47,518 bases of DNA, taken from the NCBI RefSeq assembly GCF_000508185.1, contig NZ_AYOY01000147.1:1-47518 (forward strand), written 5' to 3'. This document shows positions 1-7,607 of this stretch, piece by piece. Source of the DNA: Sphingobium sp. C100 (GTDB lineage: Bacteria > Pseudomonadota > Alphaproteobacteria > Sphingomonadales > Sphingomonadaceae). The notes beneath the pieces are model-generated. The model was not told the DNA's origin. It made no database searches and was given only the letters and a program-made list of their open reading frames with translations. Each line of letters starts with the position of its first letter. Within the stretch, counting starts at the first letter, position 1. The translations under genes and the position numbers were made by a program.

Positions 1-28
1 CACCAATCCTACCCGACTGACGGAAACG

Positions 29-382
29 ATGGGACCGTGCGAAAGCGACTGCCCTGCTGCCATTCTCGATGAATTGACCGAGACCTACAACGCCTATGCC
101 TCCGAATGGCGCGCACGCTGCCGTGCCAACCTTGTTCGCCGCAAGCTAGAACGGGCGAAGCCGGTCCCGAAGCCGGGACAGACCATCGTTTTCGACGAGT
201 CCATCCGTTTCAATGACGGCGAGGATCGCGCCCGCTTCACGGTCATTGCCAATCCGAAGGGCAAGGCACCGCTATTTCGCGATCCCATAACCGGCGCCGT
301 GTGCCGGATTGCGAAGCTCAGGACGCGCGCATACCGGCTTATCAACCCGACCATCGTCCCGAAGGACTCGACCGATGGTTGA
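29..382 (+). CDS. conserved hypothetical protein, possibly extending upstream
   Basis: This encodes a 117-aa soluble protein when read from the ATG at 29. The frame stays open to the edge of the window, so the true start may lie outside it. The N-terminal third is rich in Arg, Lys and Glu with helical character, and the middle is beta-rich. I see no transmembrane segment, signal peptide or catalytic motif. The last 8 nt overlap the start of the PP-loop gene at 375, so the two are almost certainly co-translated. I do not recognise the family. Operon position suggests a small backbone gene of the mobile element. Confidence 0.6.
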   Translation: MGPCESDCPAAILDELTETYNAYASEWRARCRANLVRRKLERAKPVPKPGQTIVFDESIRFNDGEDRARFTVIANPKGKAPLFRDPITGAVCRIAKLRTRAYRLINPTIVPKDSTDG

Positions 383-1298
383 GCGCGCGCCGGTGATCGC
401 GGCTTGGGGCGCTGGCGTCGATTCCACCGCCATGATCATCGAGCTCGTCGAACGAGGTGAGCCGATCGATATGGTGTTGTTCGCCGATACCGGTTCGGAG
501 AAGACCGATACCTACGCTTTCATCCCGGTCTTTCGTCGTTGGATGAACCGTCACAATGTGGCGTCCGACATCGTCCGCTACGAACCGCGAAATTTCAAGC
601 ATTGGCCGCCCTATGATAGTTTGGGCACCAACATGCTGACAAACGCTACCCTGCCGTCCAAAGCATTTGGGCGGGGGTCGTGCTCGCTCAAATGGAAGGT
701 GGCGCCGCAGGACAAATGGACGGCGCAATGGGCGCCTGCGATACGGTGCTGGGGAGAAGGCGGACGTGTCGTCAAACTGATCGGATATGACTGTTCCAGT
801 GCCGATCAGCGTCGCTACGCGCACGCCGAGGGATATGCCGACCCTCGCTATGACTATCGTTATCCCCTTCGCGAACTGGGCTGGACCCGGGCGGATTGCA
901 TTACACGCATTGAGCGTGCGGGCCTGCCTGTACCACCCAAATCCTCCTGTTTCTTCTGTCCCGCGATGCGGCCGCACGAAGTGGATGCACTCTCTAAGGA
1001 TGAACTGCGCACCATCGTTCTGATGGAGGCTCGCGCAAAACCTCGCTTGCGCACGATCGATGGCCTCTGGCGCAAGCCCGTTGTCGGGCGAGGCGGGGCG
1101 ACACCGAGACCGGGCAATATCACCGCCTATATCCGTCAGCACGGCCTTCTCTCGCCGAGCGAAGTTGATCGGATCGTGGCGGATGCACCGCTCGCGCTGG
1201 TCGCGTTCCAGGCGGCGCAAGCCTGCAAGCCCGTCGAGCAGCGCATGTCGATGGCGCGCTGGCTCGACGCATTCCACCGTGGTCAGTCCACAGGCTGA
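375..1298 (+). CDS. PAPS reductase-like PP-loop protein (adenine nucleotide alpha hydrolase fold)
   Basis: This is a 307-aa protein. Near the N-terminus (about residues 10-19) AWGAGVDSTA is a PP-loop ATP-binding motif, and LFADTGSE follows as the second conserved strand of the PAPS reductase/ATP pyrophosphatase superfamily. Cysteines cluster in SCSLKW and SSCFFCPAM, so a metal or iron-sulfur site is possible. The family includes sulfonucleotide reductases, DndC-type DNA modification enzymes and many phage or ICE proteins of unknown substrate. With no other sulfur-assimilation or dnd gene nearby, a substrate cannot be named. The ATG at 375 was chosen because it overlaps the preceding stop by 8 nt. 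A longer in-frame ORF begins at 309 but would lie inside the upstream gene. Confidence 0.75.
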   Translation: MVERAPVIAAWGAGVDSTAMIIELVERGEPIDMVLFADTGSEKTDTYAFIPVFRRWMNRHNVASDIVRYEPRNFKHWPPYDSLGTNMLTNATLPSKAFGRGSCSLKWKVAPQDKWTAQWAPAIRCWGEGGRVVKLIGYDCSSADQRRYAHAEGYADPRYDYRYPLRELGWTRADCITRIERAGLPVPPKSSCFFCPAMRPHEVDALSKDELRTIVLMEARAKPRLRTIDGLWRKPVVGRGGATPRPGNITAYIRQHGLLSPSEVDRIVADAPLALVAFQAAQACKPVEQRMSMARWLDAFHRGQSTG

Positions 1299-1325
1299 CC
1301 CCCCTCACTAGCTACGGAGACTCTC

Positions 1326-1772
1326 ATGGCCGATCGCGCTTCTGTCGCGATCCGCATCGGCGGATCGCTGTCCCCTGAACACCTTCCCGGCTTCTGTGCT
1401 GCCGTCGAGAGCGACGGCGCCTTCACGGATTGGGAGGGCACCGCGTTCGACCCGGACGATCTCGATCCGAGCGTTCCCCTGTACCTGGCCGACCATGAGG
1501 TTGCCTGGGGCCGGTTCGAAGCGATCGAGACTTTCTGTGTCGATCATGCGCTTGTCTTCGCCCGCTGGGCGGGCGGCGCTTCTGGGGCGTTTGGCCCGGA
1601 GCGGGTGGTCTTTGACGGCACGACCGTTCGGAGTTTCAGCGCCTCGGACGATGACGAGATCCTAATCTCGGCGGAAACGGTGCGCGGTCTCGGCAGCTAC
1701 GCGGCGGTGCTCTCGCATCTCGCGGCGGCGGAATTGGAGATAGCCCCGTTCCGGATCGACGGCACAGGCTGA
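1326..1772 (+). CDS. acidic conserved hypothetical protein
   Basis: This is a 148-aa, markedly acidic protein rich in Asp and Glu, with no transmembrane segment and no motif I recognise. The start is supported by the upstream sequence ACGGAGACTCTC, which matches the extended ribosome-binding pattern seen before several other backbone genes here (11012, 13247, ssb). Its location 27 bp after the PP-loop gene suggests the same transcript. Its acidity would fit a DNA-mimic or nucleic-acid-associated role, but that is speculation. Confidence 0.6.
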   Translation: MADRASVAIRIGGSLSPEHLPGFCAAVESDGAFTDWEGTAFDPDDLDPSVPLYLADHEVAWGRFEAIETFCVDHALVFARWAGGASGAFGPERVVFDGTTVRSFSASDDDEILISAETVRGLGSYAAVLSHLAAAELEIAPFRIDGTG

Positions 1773-1862
1773 GGACAAAGCGAAAACCGGTCTGTGACGA
1801 CACCTCCCCGCCAGAGGATGCTGCATATGGGCGCCCGCGAGGCGCTGGCAACCCGCGAACGG

Positions 1863-1907
1863 CGGGCCGAGTTGCCGTGTGCCACGGCTGCCCGCACCAC
1901 CCCTTGT
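1863..1907 (+). repeat. 45-bp leader repeat, copy 1
   Basis: This 45-bp block is identical to 4144-4188. It lies 109 bp upstream of the DUF2493 start. In one forward frame it would encode a peptide containing CHGCPHHP. Sequence after the repeat diverges but stays similar for about 15 nt. Confidence 0.85.
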
Positions 1908-2016
1908 TCGCGAGTTTCCCTCGGCTGTGCCTCGGTGCCAGCCCCTCTTTTGCGAGCGCCCGGAGGATGCGCATCCGGCGGAGAGGCCGCCGGCACAGAC
2001 AGAAAGGCTCGCTATC

Positions 2017-2964
2017 ATGTCCACATCGCTTGCAGCCGCACTCGCGGCACTGGAGCTAGGGCACCTCGAACCCCGCGCTGAAGACCTGAGTGGCATGGCG
2101 CCGCCACCAACCGAGGCGCTGGAACAGACCGTTACCGCAATCTGGAGCGATCTCTTCACAACGATGAGCAACACGTCGATCGAGCGTGACATCGAAGATC
2201 TGGGCTGGGGGCTGGTGAACCTATTCCACCGCGCCGCCGCCAAGAAACACGGGCTGGTCGACCGGTTGACCGACGACATTCGCTTGCTCCTCGCCGAACA
2301 GGACGGCTCCGAAATCAGCACGGCCAATCTGGAGGAAAAGATCGATCTCGCCAAGAAGGTCGAGGAATCCGCCGGCGCCTTCGAGGTTATGCGCGATGTG
2401 GCCGCCGCGCACTATATCCGGGAGACCGGGAGGTCGTGGGTGCCATCGTCCGGCAACCGCATTTCGCTCGGCGTCACCGCCGGGATCGTCGATGGCCATG
2501 CCTTCCTGCGGGCGCGCCGCGAGCGGGCTTTGAACGCCAATACCGCGCAGGGTACGCCCGTTGTGTTCGCCGGTGGCCGCCTCACCTTCGCCAACGACGA
2601 CGATATGAAGACGTTCGCCGATAACCTGCTGGCCACCCTCAACAAGGTTCGCGCCCACGTCGGCGACATGTATCTCGTACACGGCGGCGATATGAAGGGT
2701 ATCGAACGGCTTGCAGCGTCCTGGGCCGAGCAGAATGGCATCCAGCAGGTGCGGTTCGGTCTCGATCGCAAACTCGGAGATCGCGCTGGCTTTCGTCGTA
2801 ACGAGCAGATGCTCTCGCTCAAGCCGAGGTTCGTGATCGCCTTCCAGGGCAATGGCGTGACGGAGCGGCTTGTCATCGAAGCCAAGGCTCGGGGACTCCG
2901 GGTCGTTGATCGTCGCGGCCCATTGGGAAGCCCTCCTTCAGCTGCTCGTCGCGTTGCGGGCTGA
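2017..2964 (+). CDS. DUF2493 / YpsA-like SLOG domain protein
   Basis: This is a 315-aa protein. The C-terminal third (about residues 185-300) carries the DUF2493 signature: a strand entering VHGGDMKGIERLAASWAE, then an R-N-E-Q-M helix and a FVIAFQGNGVTERLVIEA segment, the Rossmann-like fold of the SLOG superfamily thought to bind nucleotide-derived ligands. The N-terminal 180 residues are helical and unassigned. The ATG at 2017 is preferred over an upstream in-frame ATG at 1879 because 1879 falls inside a repeated leader block. The gene is followed by an intrinsic terminator at 2971-3001. DUF2493 genes are common on alphaproteobacterial conjugative elements, and their function is not established. 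Confidence 0.8.
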   Translation: MSTSLAAALAALELGHLEPRAEDLSGMAPPPTEALEQTVTAIWSDLFTTMSNTSIERDIEDLGWGLVNLFHRAAAKKHGLVDRLTDDIRLLLAEQDGSEISTANLEEKIDLAKKVEESAGAFEVMRDVAAAHYIRETGRSWVPSSGNRISLGVTAGIVDGHAFLRARRERALNANTAQGTPVVFAGGRLTFANDDDMKTFADNLLATLNKVRAHVGDMYLVHGGDMKGIERLAASWAEQNGIQQVRFGLDRKLGDRAGFRRNEQMLSLKPRFVIAFQGNGVTERLVIEAKARGLRVVDRRGPLGSPPSAARRVAG

Positions 2965-2970
2965 AGCCGC

Positions 2971-3001
2971 GGGCCGCCGGTTTGCCGGCGGCCCATTTTT
3001 T
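2971..3001 (+). terminator. intrinsic terminator after the DUF2493 gene
   Basis: A perfect 10-bp stem (GGGCCGCCGG with CCGGCGGCCC) and a 4-nt loop are followed by six T residues. It begins 7 nt after the stop codon. Confidence 0.9.
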
Positions 3002-3191
3002 GGCTCTGCTTACGGTTGTCCCATCGGAATTCCCGCCAGCGAGAGGGGAGGGTGCCGAGGCGTGTTTGGTTTGGCTGAATAGCGCCGGAATCCGTCGGCC
3101 GTGTCCGCAGCGCGGATCCATTTCAGTGTCCACCAGCCATCCGCGTTGCTCACGCCGCGCCGGCCGTCGCCTTGCCATAAATGAGAGAGAG

Positions 3192-3821
3192 ATGATGATG
3201 CGCGATTTGCATGATGAGGAACTGCGCGCTCTGCTTGCATTCCGACAGCGCCATGGGCGCTGCTGGAAGACCGCGTTGCTGTTGCGCTGGTCGGCCGGCA
3301 CCGACGCCGATGAACCCGGTTCGGCGCATTTGCGCCATCTGCGCAATATCGGAGGACCGCGCTGGCTGCTCGGGCTATCGGCCGCCACGCTCGATGACGC
3401 TGCGCGGCGTTTCGCCGGAAACGTCGATCCGGTGCTGATCGACATTTTCATGGAGAATGCCACGGGCTTTGCCCGCGGCGCGTCGGCAAGCGTCGGGATC
3501 GCTCCGGCGAGCGCTGCGCATTCGCTGGCCATCGCGATCGAACTCAGCCTCAAGGCCTATCTGATGAAGGCCGGCTATGCCGACGACTGGAACCGCGTCC
3601 ATATTCGGCATGACCTTAAAAAGGCCCTGGCGCTTGCCGTGGCGACGGGCCTGTCGGGCTTCCCACCGGAATTGCCGCAGCTCGCGGCTATCCTTTCGCC
3701 TGCCTATGGCCGCCATCAAATCGACGCGATGTTCCGGGGCAGGGCTTCACCTTTCGATGTGACGGACGCCTCGCTGTGCGTCGACCGTCTCCTTGCCGTA
3801 ATCCGGGCGCAGATCGCATAA
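3192..3821 (+). CDS. HEPN-like helical protein with conserved N-terminal module
   Basis: This is a 209-aa protein from the first of three consecutive ATGs at 3192, 3195 and 3198, preceded by the purine-rich GAGAGAGA. The N-terminal 65 residues (LLAFRQRHGRCWK ... LRHLRNIGGPRWL) form a compact basic module. From about residue 95 the segment HSLAIAIELSLKAYLMKAG followed by IRHDLKKALALA resembles HEPN domains that bind or cleave RNA. The canonical R-x4-6-H catalytic motif is not evident, so it may be a non-catalytic HEPN or an accessory factor. The frame is open further upstream to 2982, but that stretch overlaps the previous terminator and is unlikely to be translated. Confidence 0.55.
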   Translation: MMMRDLHDEELRALLAFRQRHGRCWKTALLLRWSAGTDADEPGSAHLRHLRNIGGPRWLLGLSAATLDDAARRFAGNVDPVLIDIFMENATGFARGASASVGIAPASAAHSLAIAIELSLKAYLMKAGYADDWNRVHIRHDLKKALALAVATGLSGFPPELPQLAAILSPAYGRHQIDAMFRGRASPFDVTDASLCVDRLLAVIRAQIA

Positions 3822-4302
3822 CCGCGCTCCAATGGCAGCCCGGCGCGTTGATGGACGACGGATTTTTCGCTCCCGTTGAGGCCGGGGGTGACCCTGCCGT
3901 AACACGGACGACAGAGCCATCACCTCCTTTCTCGGACCGGGCATCGCCGCTTCGCTGCGGGCGGGTCAGAAATGGGAGAATGTGCCGTTCAGCGGTTATG
4001 AGGGCTCTGCGGGGCGTAGATTGTCGCAGCGGTGAGGTGGGGTTTCTGCACCGGTTCCTGGTGTCATAGAACCTAAGCGACCATCCCTTCTTTTTGACCT
4101 GATCCCTAAGTCGGTCGTTCGGTGCCTCCAACCCGCTCCCCTTCGGGCCGAGTTGCCGTGTGCCACGGCTGCCCGCACCACCCCTTGTGTCGGGGTTCCC
4201 CTGCGCTGCTGACGCGCTCCGGTGGAGGCACCGCCCATGCCCGCCTTTTTCGGGGGTCAGTCGAAGGGACGGTCCCTTTGGCACCAAAAAAGGAACCTCG
4301 AC
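3822..4302 (+). other. long leader / intergenic region upstream of ssb
   Basis: There is no convincing gene here. A 97-codon ORF (3776-4069) overlaps the 3' end of the HEPN-like gene and lacks protein-like composition. The region contains the second copy of the 45-bp leader repeat (4144-4188). Just before the ssb ribosome-binding site there is a small hairpin, AAGGGACGGTCCCTT. A promoter and a cis-regulatory RNA for ssb are plausible, but I cannot place a clear -35/-10. Confidence 0.5.
4144..4188 (+). repeat. 45-bp leader repeat, copy 2
   Basis: This block is identical to 1863-1907 and lies 114 bp upstream of the ssb start codon. Its distance to the downstream start is almost the same as in copy 1 (109 bp). 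Confidence 0.85.
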
Positions 4303-4716
4303 ATGCAGAACCTCGTCATCCTCGCCGGCAATGTCGGCGCCACGCCGGAGGCCCGCACCACCCAGGGCGGCACCAAGATCACCCATTTCAGCCTCGCGAC
4401 CTCGCGGCCCAAGCGGGACAGCAACGGCAAGACCATCAAGGACGACAATGGCCGTCGGATCGAAGATACCGAATGGCACCGGATCACCTGCTTCAACGGC
4501 GTCGGCAAGACCGTCGAACAATATGTCGACAAGGGCATGAAGGTGATGGTGCGCGGTCGCATCCACTACACCCGCTGGACCGACAACGAGAATATCGAAC
4601 GCTACGGTGTCGAGATCATCGCCGACGAGGTGACCTTCCTGACCCGCGCCAAGTCCGCGAGCGGCGGCCAGGGCGGCAACGACAGCTCGGTGGATGACGA
4701 CGAAATTCCCTTCTGA
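4303..4716 (+). CDS. ssb: single-stranded DNA-binding protein
   Basis: This is a 137-aa OB-fold SSB. The N-terminus MQNLVILAGNVGATPEAR, the WHRITCFNGVGKTVEQYV segment and the terminal tail DDDEIPF are diagnostic. The acidic tail recruits replication and repair partners. Element-borne SSBs coat the transferred strand in the recipient and damp the SOS response during establishment. The ATG at 4303 sits 7-8 nt after AAAAGGAA, and an in-frame extension to 4222 would add non-SSB sequence. An intrinsic terminator follows 8 nt after the stop, so the gene is a monocistron behind a long leader. Confidence 0.95.
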   Translation: MQNLVILAGNVGATPEARTTQGGTKITHFSLATSRPKRDSNGKTIKDDNGRRIEDTEWHRITCFNGVGKTVEQYVDKGMKVMVRGRIHYTRWTDNENIERYGVEIIADEVTFLTRAKSASGGQGGNDSSVDDDEIPF

Positions 4717-4724
4717 GAGCCGCA

Positions 4725-4757
4725 AAGGCCCGGTGGCATCAGCCACCGGGCCTTTTT
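4725..4757 (+). terminator. intrinsic terminator after ssb
   Basis: A 13-bp stem (AAGGCCCGGTGGC with its complement) and a 4-nt loop (ATCA) end in a run of five T. It separates ssb from the arsenic operon. Confidence 0.93.
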
Positions 4758-4779
4758 GCTGTTTTCGGCTTTAGGGCGG

Positions 4780-4820
4780 TTGCAAGAAATCCATATATCC
4801 AATAATATCGATATATGGAT
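4780..4820 (+). promoter_or_regulatory. arsR promoter inside a palindromic ArsR operator
   Basis: The -35 is TTGCAA (4780-4785), then a 17-bp spacer, then the -10 TAATAT (4803-4808). The perfect inverted repeat ATCCATATAT (4789-4798) / ATATATGGAT (4811-4820) brackets the -10, and its right arm contains the arsR start codon at 4815. The predicted transcription start falls at or next to the ATG, so the message is probably leaderless. ArsR bound here would cover the -10 and the start. Confidence 0.75.
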
Positions 4821-5147
4821 AATGATTCTGCTATCGATGCTCTTGGCGCACTGGCGCAAAGTACGCGGCTCGACGCCTTCCGGTTGCTGGTGCGCCATGA
4901 GCCCGCCGGCCTCGCCGCCGGGGACGTCGCCCGCCAGCTCGACATCCCCCAGAATACGATGTCCTCGCATCTCGCCGGACTTGCTCGCGCCGGTCTGGTC
5001 CGAGCCGAGCGCCACAGCCGCCATATCATCTACCGCGCCGATCTCGACCAGCTCAAAGCGCTCACCCTGTTCCTCGTCAAGGACTGCTGCGGGGGCAGGG
5101 CAGAGCTGTGCGAACCGCTGATCGCCGAGCTTATTCCCTGCTGCTGA
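4815..5147 (+). CDS. arsR: ArsR-family As(III)-responsive repressor
   Basis: This is a 110-aa winged-helix repressor. The helix-turn-helix lies at about residues 33-63 (AGDVARQLDIPQNTMSSHLAGL). Cysteines near the C-terminus (C91, C92, C99, C109, C110) resemble the C-terminal CC-x(n)-C arsenite site of Acidithiobacillus-type ArsR rather than the E. coli type, whose cysteines lie in the DNA-recognition helix. The start at 4815 lies within its own operator. The gene leads a six-gene operon and is separated from the first arsC by 12 nt. Confidence 0.93.
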   Translation: MDNDSAIDALGALAQSTRLDAFRLLVRHEPAGLAAGDVARQLDIPQNTMSSHLAGLARAGLVRAERHSRHIIYRADLDQLKALTLFLVKDCCGGRAELCEPLIAELIPCC

Positions 5148-5159
5148 CGGAGCTTCTCC

Positions 5160-5687
5160 ATGTCTGACCGCATTTATAATGTCCTGTTTCTGTGCACCGG
5201 CAATTCCGCGCGCTCGATCCTCGCCGAGAGTGCGTTGACGAAGCTGGGGGAGGGCCGGTTTCGCGCCTTTTCCGCAGGCAGTTTTCCCAAGGGTGCGATC
5301 AATCCGGACGCGATCGCGCTCCTCGAGCGGATCGAGTATCCGATCGCCGGTCTACGGTCGAAAAGCTGGGAGGAGTTTTCCAATCCCGATGCGCCCGCCA
5401 TGGATTTCGTATTCACCGTTTGCGACGACGCGGCCGGCGAAACCTGTCCGATCTGGCCGGGTCATCCGATGACGGCGCATTGGGGCATTGAGGATCCGAG
5501 CCATGTCCAAGGCCCGACGATCGAGCGCGAACGGGCGTTCGTGACGGCGCTGCGCTATCTGGAAAATCGGATTAAGCTGTTCATCGCGCTGCCGTTCGAC
5601 CGGCTCGACGCCTTGGCGTTACGCGCCCATGTTCGGGAAATCGGCCAAGTCGAAGGCGCGAGCACTCGTCGCGGGGACGCTGCGTGA
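5160..5687 (+). CDS. arsC: arsenate reductase, low-molecular-weight phosphatase fold
   Basis: This is a 175-aa protein with the CX5R active-site loop C12-TGNSA-R18 (FLCTGNSARS) near the N-terminus. The DPSH segment supplies the general-acid Asp. A second cysteine pair (C88, C96) lies in VCDDAAGETCPIWPG and would relay the disulfide to thioredoxin, as in S. aureus-type ArsC. It reduces arsenate to arsenite for export by the downstream permease. The C-terminus overlaps the next gene by 4 nt. About 35 extra residues beyond the usual family length form a variable tail. Confidence 0.93.
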   Translation: MSDRIYNVLFLCTGNSARSILAESALTKLGEGRFRAFSAGSFPKGAINPDAIALLERIEYPIAGLRSKSWEEFSNPDAPAMDFVFTVCDDAAGETCPIWPGHPMTAHWGIEDPSHVQGPTIERERAFVTALRYLENRIKLFIALPFDRLDALALRAHVREIGQVEGASTRRGDAA

Positions 5688-6118
5688 TGCCTATCGACGT
5701 GATCATCTATCATAATCCCGATTGCGGAACGTCGCGCAACACGCTCGCGATGATCGAAAATGCCGGCATCGAGCCGCATGTCATCGAATATCTCAAAACG
5801 CCGCCGAACCGATCGCGGCTCGCGTCGCTGATCGGGCGCATGGGGATTACGCCCCGCGACCTGCTCCGCGAGAAGGGCACACCCTATCATGAGCTCGGCC
5901 TCGCTAATCCCGCGTTGAGCGATGACGAATTGCTGGACGCCATGATCGCCCACCCGATCCTGATCAACCGGCCGATCGTCGTCTCGCCGCTGGGCGTCAA
6001 ATTGTGCCGACCGTCCGAGGAAGTGCTCGAACTGTTGCCGAGCCAACAGCGCGGCGCTTTCACCAAGGAGGATGGCCAGCGGGTCACCGATGCCGCCGGC
6101 AAGAGGATCGAGGGATGA
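5684..6118 (+). CDS. arsC: arsenate reductase, glutaredoxin-dependent type
   Basis: This is a 144-aa protein of the ArsC/Spx thioredoxin-fold family. The signature HNPDCGTSRNTL carries the catalytic C14, and the downstream Arg-bearing segment (NRPIV) is conserved. It uses glutathione and glutaredoxin and is evolutionarily unrelated to the adjacent phosphatase-fold ArsC, so the operon encodes two non-homologous arsenate reductases. It overlaps the preceding gene by 4 nt (ATGA) and the acr3 start by 4 nt. Confidence 0.93.
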   Translation: MMPIDVIIYHNPDCGTSRNTLAMIENAGIEPHVIEYLKTPPNRSRLASLIGRMGITPRDLLREKGTPYHELGLANPALSDDELLDAMIAHPILINRPIVVSPLGVKLCRPSEEVLELLPSQQRGAFTKEDGQRVTDAAGKRIEG

Positions 6119-7179
6119 GCGCTGTTAGCGCGCCGACCAAACCGGCGATCAGCGGTTTCGAACGCTATCTGAGCCTGTGGGTGGCGCTGTGCATCATCGT
6201 GGGTATCGCGCTCGGCTATGCGCTGCCGGGCCTCTTCGCCGCTATCGCCGCGGCCGAGATCGCCCGTGTCAATCTCGTCGTGGCGGCGCTGATCTGGCTG
6301 ATGATCATTCCCATGCTGCTCAAGATCGACCTTGGTGCTTTGGGGTCGGTGCGCCAGCACTGGAAGGGGGTCGGCGTCACGCTCTTCATCAACTGGGCGG
6401 TCAAACCCTTTTCGATGGCGTTGCTGGGCACGGTCTTCCTGGGGTGGCTGTTTCGTCCGCTGCTCCCTGCCGGCGAGGTCAGCTCTTACATCGCCGGGCT
6501 GATCCTGCTGGCGGCCGCGCCGTGCACAGCCATGGTTTTTGTCTGGTCCAACCTCTGCGAGGGCGAGCCGACCTATACGCTGAGCCAGGTGGCGCTCAAC
6601 GACATCATCATGGTCTTCGCCTTTGCACCGCTGGTCGGGCTGCTGCTCGGCGTCGCCTCGATCGCGGTGCCATGGGACACGCTGCTGATTTCGGTGCTGC
6701 TCTATATCGTGGTACCGGTCATCGTCGCCCAGATCGCGCGGCGCGTGCTGCTGGCATCCGGCGGCGAGCCCGCGCTGGATCGCCTGCTCGCAATGCTCGG
6801 CCCCGTATCGCTGGCCGCCTTGCTGACGACGCTGGTGTTGCTGTTCGGGTTCCAGGGCGAGGCGATCATTGCCCATCCGCTCGTCATCGCGTTGATCGCC
6901 GTGCCGATCCTGATCCAGGTCTATTTCAATGCCGGCCTCGCCTATTGGCTGAGCCGCCGGTTCGGCGTGGCCTGGTGCGTTGCCGCGCCTGCCGCGCTGA
7001 TCGGCGCGTCCAATTTCTTCGAGCTCGCGGTTGCCGCCGCGATCAGCCTGTTCGGCCTCAACTCGGGCGCTGCGCTGGCGACGGTCGTCGGCGTGCTGGT
7101 CGAGGTGCCGGTGATGCTCTCGGTCGTGCATATCGTGAAGGCGACGCGGCCATGGTACGAGCAGCGGGCGACGACATGA
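6115..7179 (+). CDS. acr3: ACR3-family arsenite efflux permease
   Basis: This is a 354-aa integral membrane protein with about ten transmembrane helices. The ACR3 hallmark AAPCTAMVFVWS contains the essential C137, and ASNFFELAVAAAI carries the conserved Glu of the later helix. It exports As(OH)3 as an H+ antiporter across the inner membrane. The ATG at 6115 overlaps the arsC stop. An in-frame extension to 6004 lies inside arsC and is rejected. The arsB label is sometimes used for this family, but the sequence is ACR3 and not the 12-helix ArsB. Confidence 0.94.
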   Translation: MSAVSAPTKPAISGFERYLSLWVALCIIVGIALGYALPGLFAAIAAAEIARVNLVVAALIWLMIIPMLLKIDLGALGSVRQHWKGVGVTLFINWAVKPFSMALLGTVFLGWLFRPLLPAGEVSSYIAGLILLAAAPCTAMVFVWSNLCEGEPTYTLSQVALNDIIMVFAFAPLVGLLLGVASIAVPWDTLLISVLLYIVVPVIVAQIARRVLLASGGEPALDRLLAMLGPVSLAALLTTLVLLFGFQGEAIIAHPLVIALIAVPILIQVYFNAGLAYWLSRRFGVAWCVAAPAALIGASNFFELAVAAAISLFGLNSGAALATVVGVLVEVPVMLSVVHIVKATRPWYEQRATT

Positions 7180-7607
7180 TCGCTACGCGCGTCGAACTTC
7201 ACCAGCTGGCCGCGCTCGGGCAGATTCTGGCTGGCGCAGGACTGCCGGCGAGCGATATCGCAGCGCCTGGCCGTCATTTCTACAGGTTCGACGATGAGGA
7301 CGGTCTGATTGGCTATGGCGGCGTGGAAGGCGCTGGAGCCGATCGGTTGCTGCGCTCCTTCATCGTCGTGGAGGCGCGTCGCGGCGCGGGTCTGGGTAGT
7401 GCCACGCTGTCCGCGCTCGAACGCGCGGCCGCTTATGAAGGCACGACCGGCCTCTATCTGCTGACCACGACGGCTGAGTCCTTTTTCCGCCGCTTTGGCT
7501 ATGCCCGGATACCCCGCGCCTCTGCGCCGGCGGAGATCGCCGACAGCGCGGAGTTTCGCTCGCTTTGCCCTGCGAGCGCCGCCTTTCTTTTCAAACGGAT
7601 TTGCTGA
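7176..7607 (+). CDS. arsN2: GNAT-family arsenic resistance acetyltransferase (ArsN2-like)
   Basis: This is a 143-aa GNAT-fold protein. The acetyl-CoA loop is seen in [16 protein letters not shown] (about residues 67-82), with the C-terminal [10 protein letters not shown] strand typical of the fold. ArsN proteins are small acetyltransferases found repeatedly in ars operons. Related ArsN1 enzymes acetylate glutamate-like arsenical antibiotics, while the ArsN2 substrate is less certain. It overlaps acr3 by 4 nt and arsH by 1 nt, so it is translationally coupled to both. Confidence 0.82.
   Translation: MIATRVELHQLAALGQILAGAGLPASDIAAPGRHFYRFDDEDGLIGYGGVEGAGADRLLRSFIVVEARRGAGLGSATLSALERAAAYEGTTGLYLLTTTAESFFRRFGYARIPRASAPAEIADSAEFRSLCPASAAFLFKRIC

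Noticed and set aside
342..1277. Long minus-strand ORF (311 codons) opposite the PP-loop gene
   Set aside because: It mirrors the codon periodicity of the plus-strand gene and has no recognisable domain; GC-rich DNA commonly gives such shadow frames.
3851..4069. Small ORF between the HEPN-like gene and ssb
   Set aside because: Amino-acid composition is not protein-like, and there is no ribosome-binding site before its ATG.
3688..4746. Minus-strand ORF of 352 codons across the ssb region
   Set aside because: It spans a repeat, a terminator and the complement of ssb; composition is low-complexity and no start signal is visible.
5887..7131. Minus-strand 414-codon ORF very rich in Gln, His, Arg and Asp
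   Set aside because: It is antisense to acr3 and the second arsC; the odd composition is the expected complement of hydrophobic codons.
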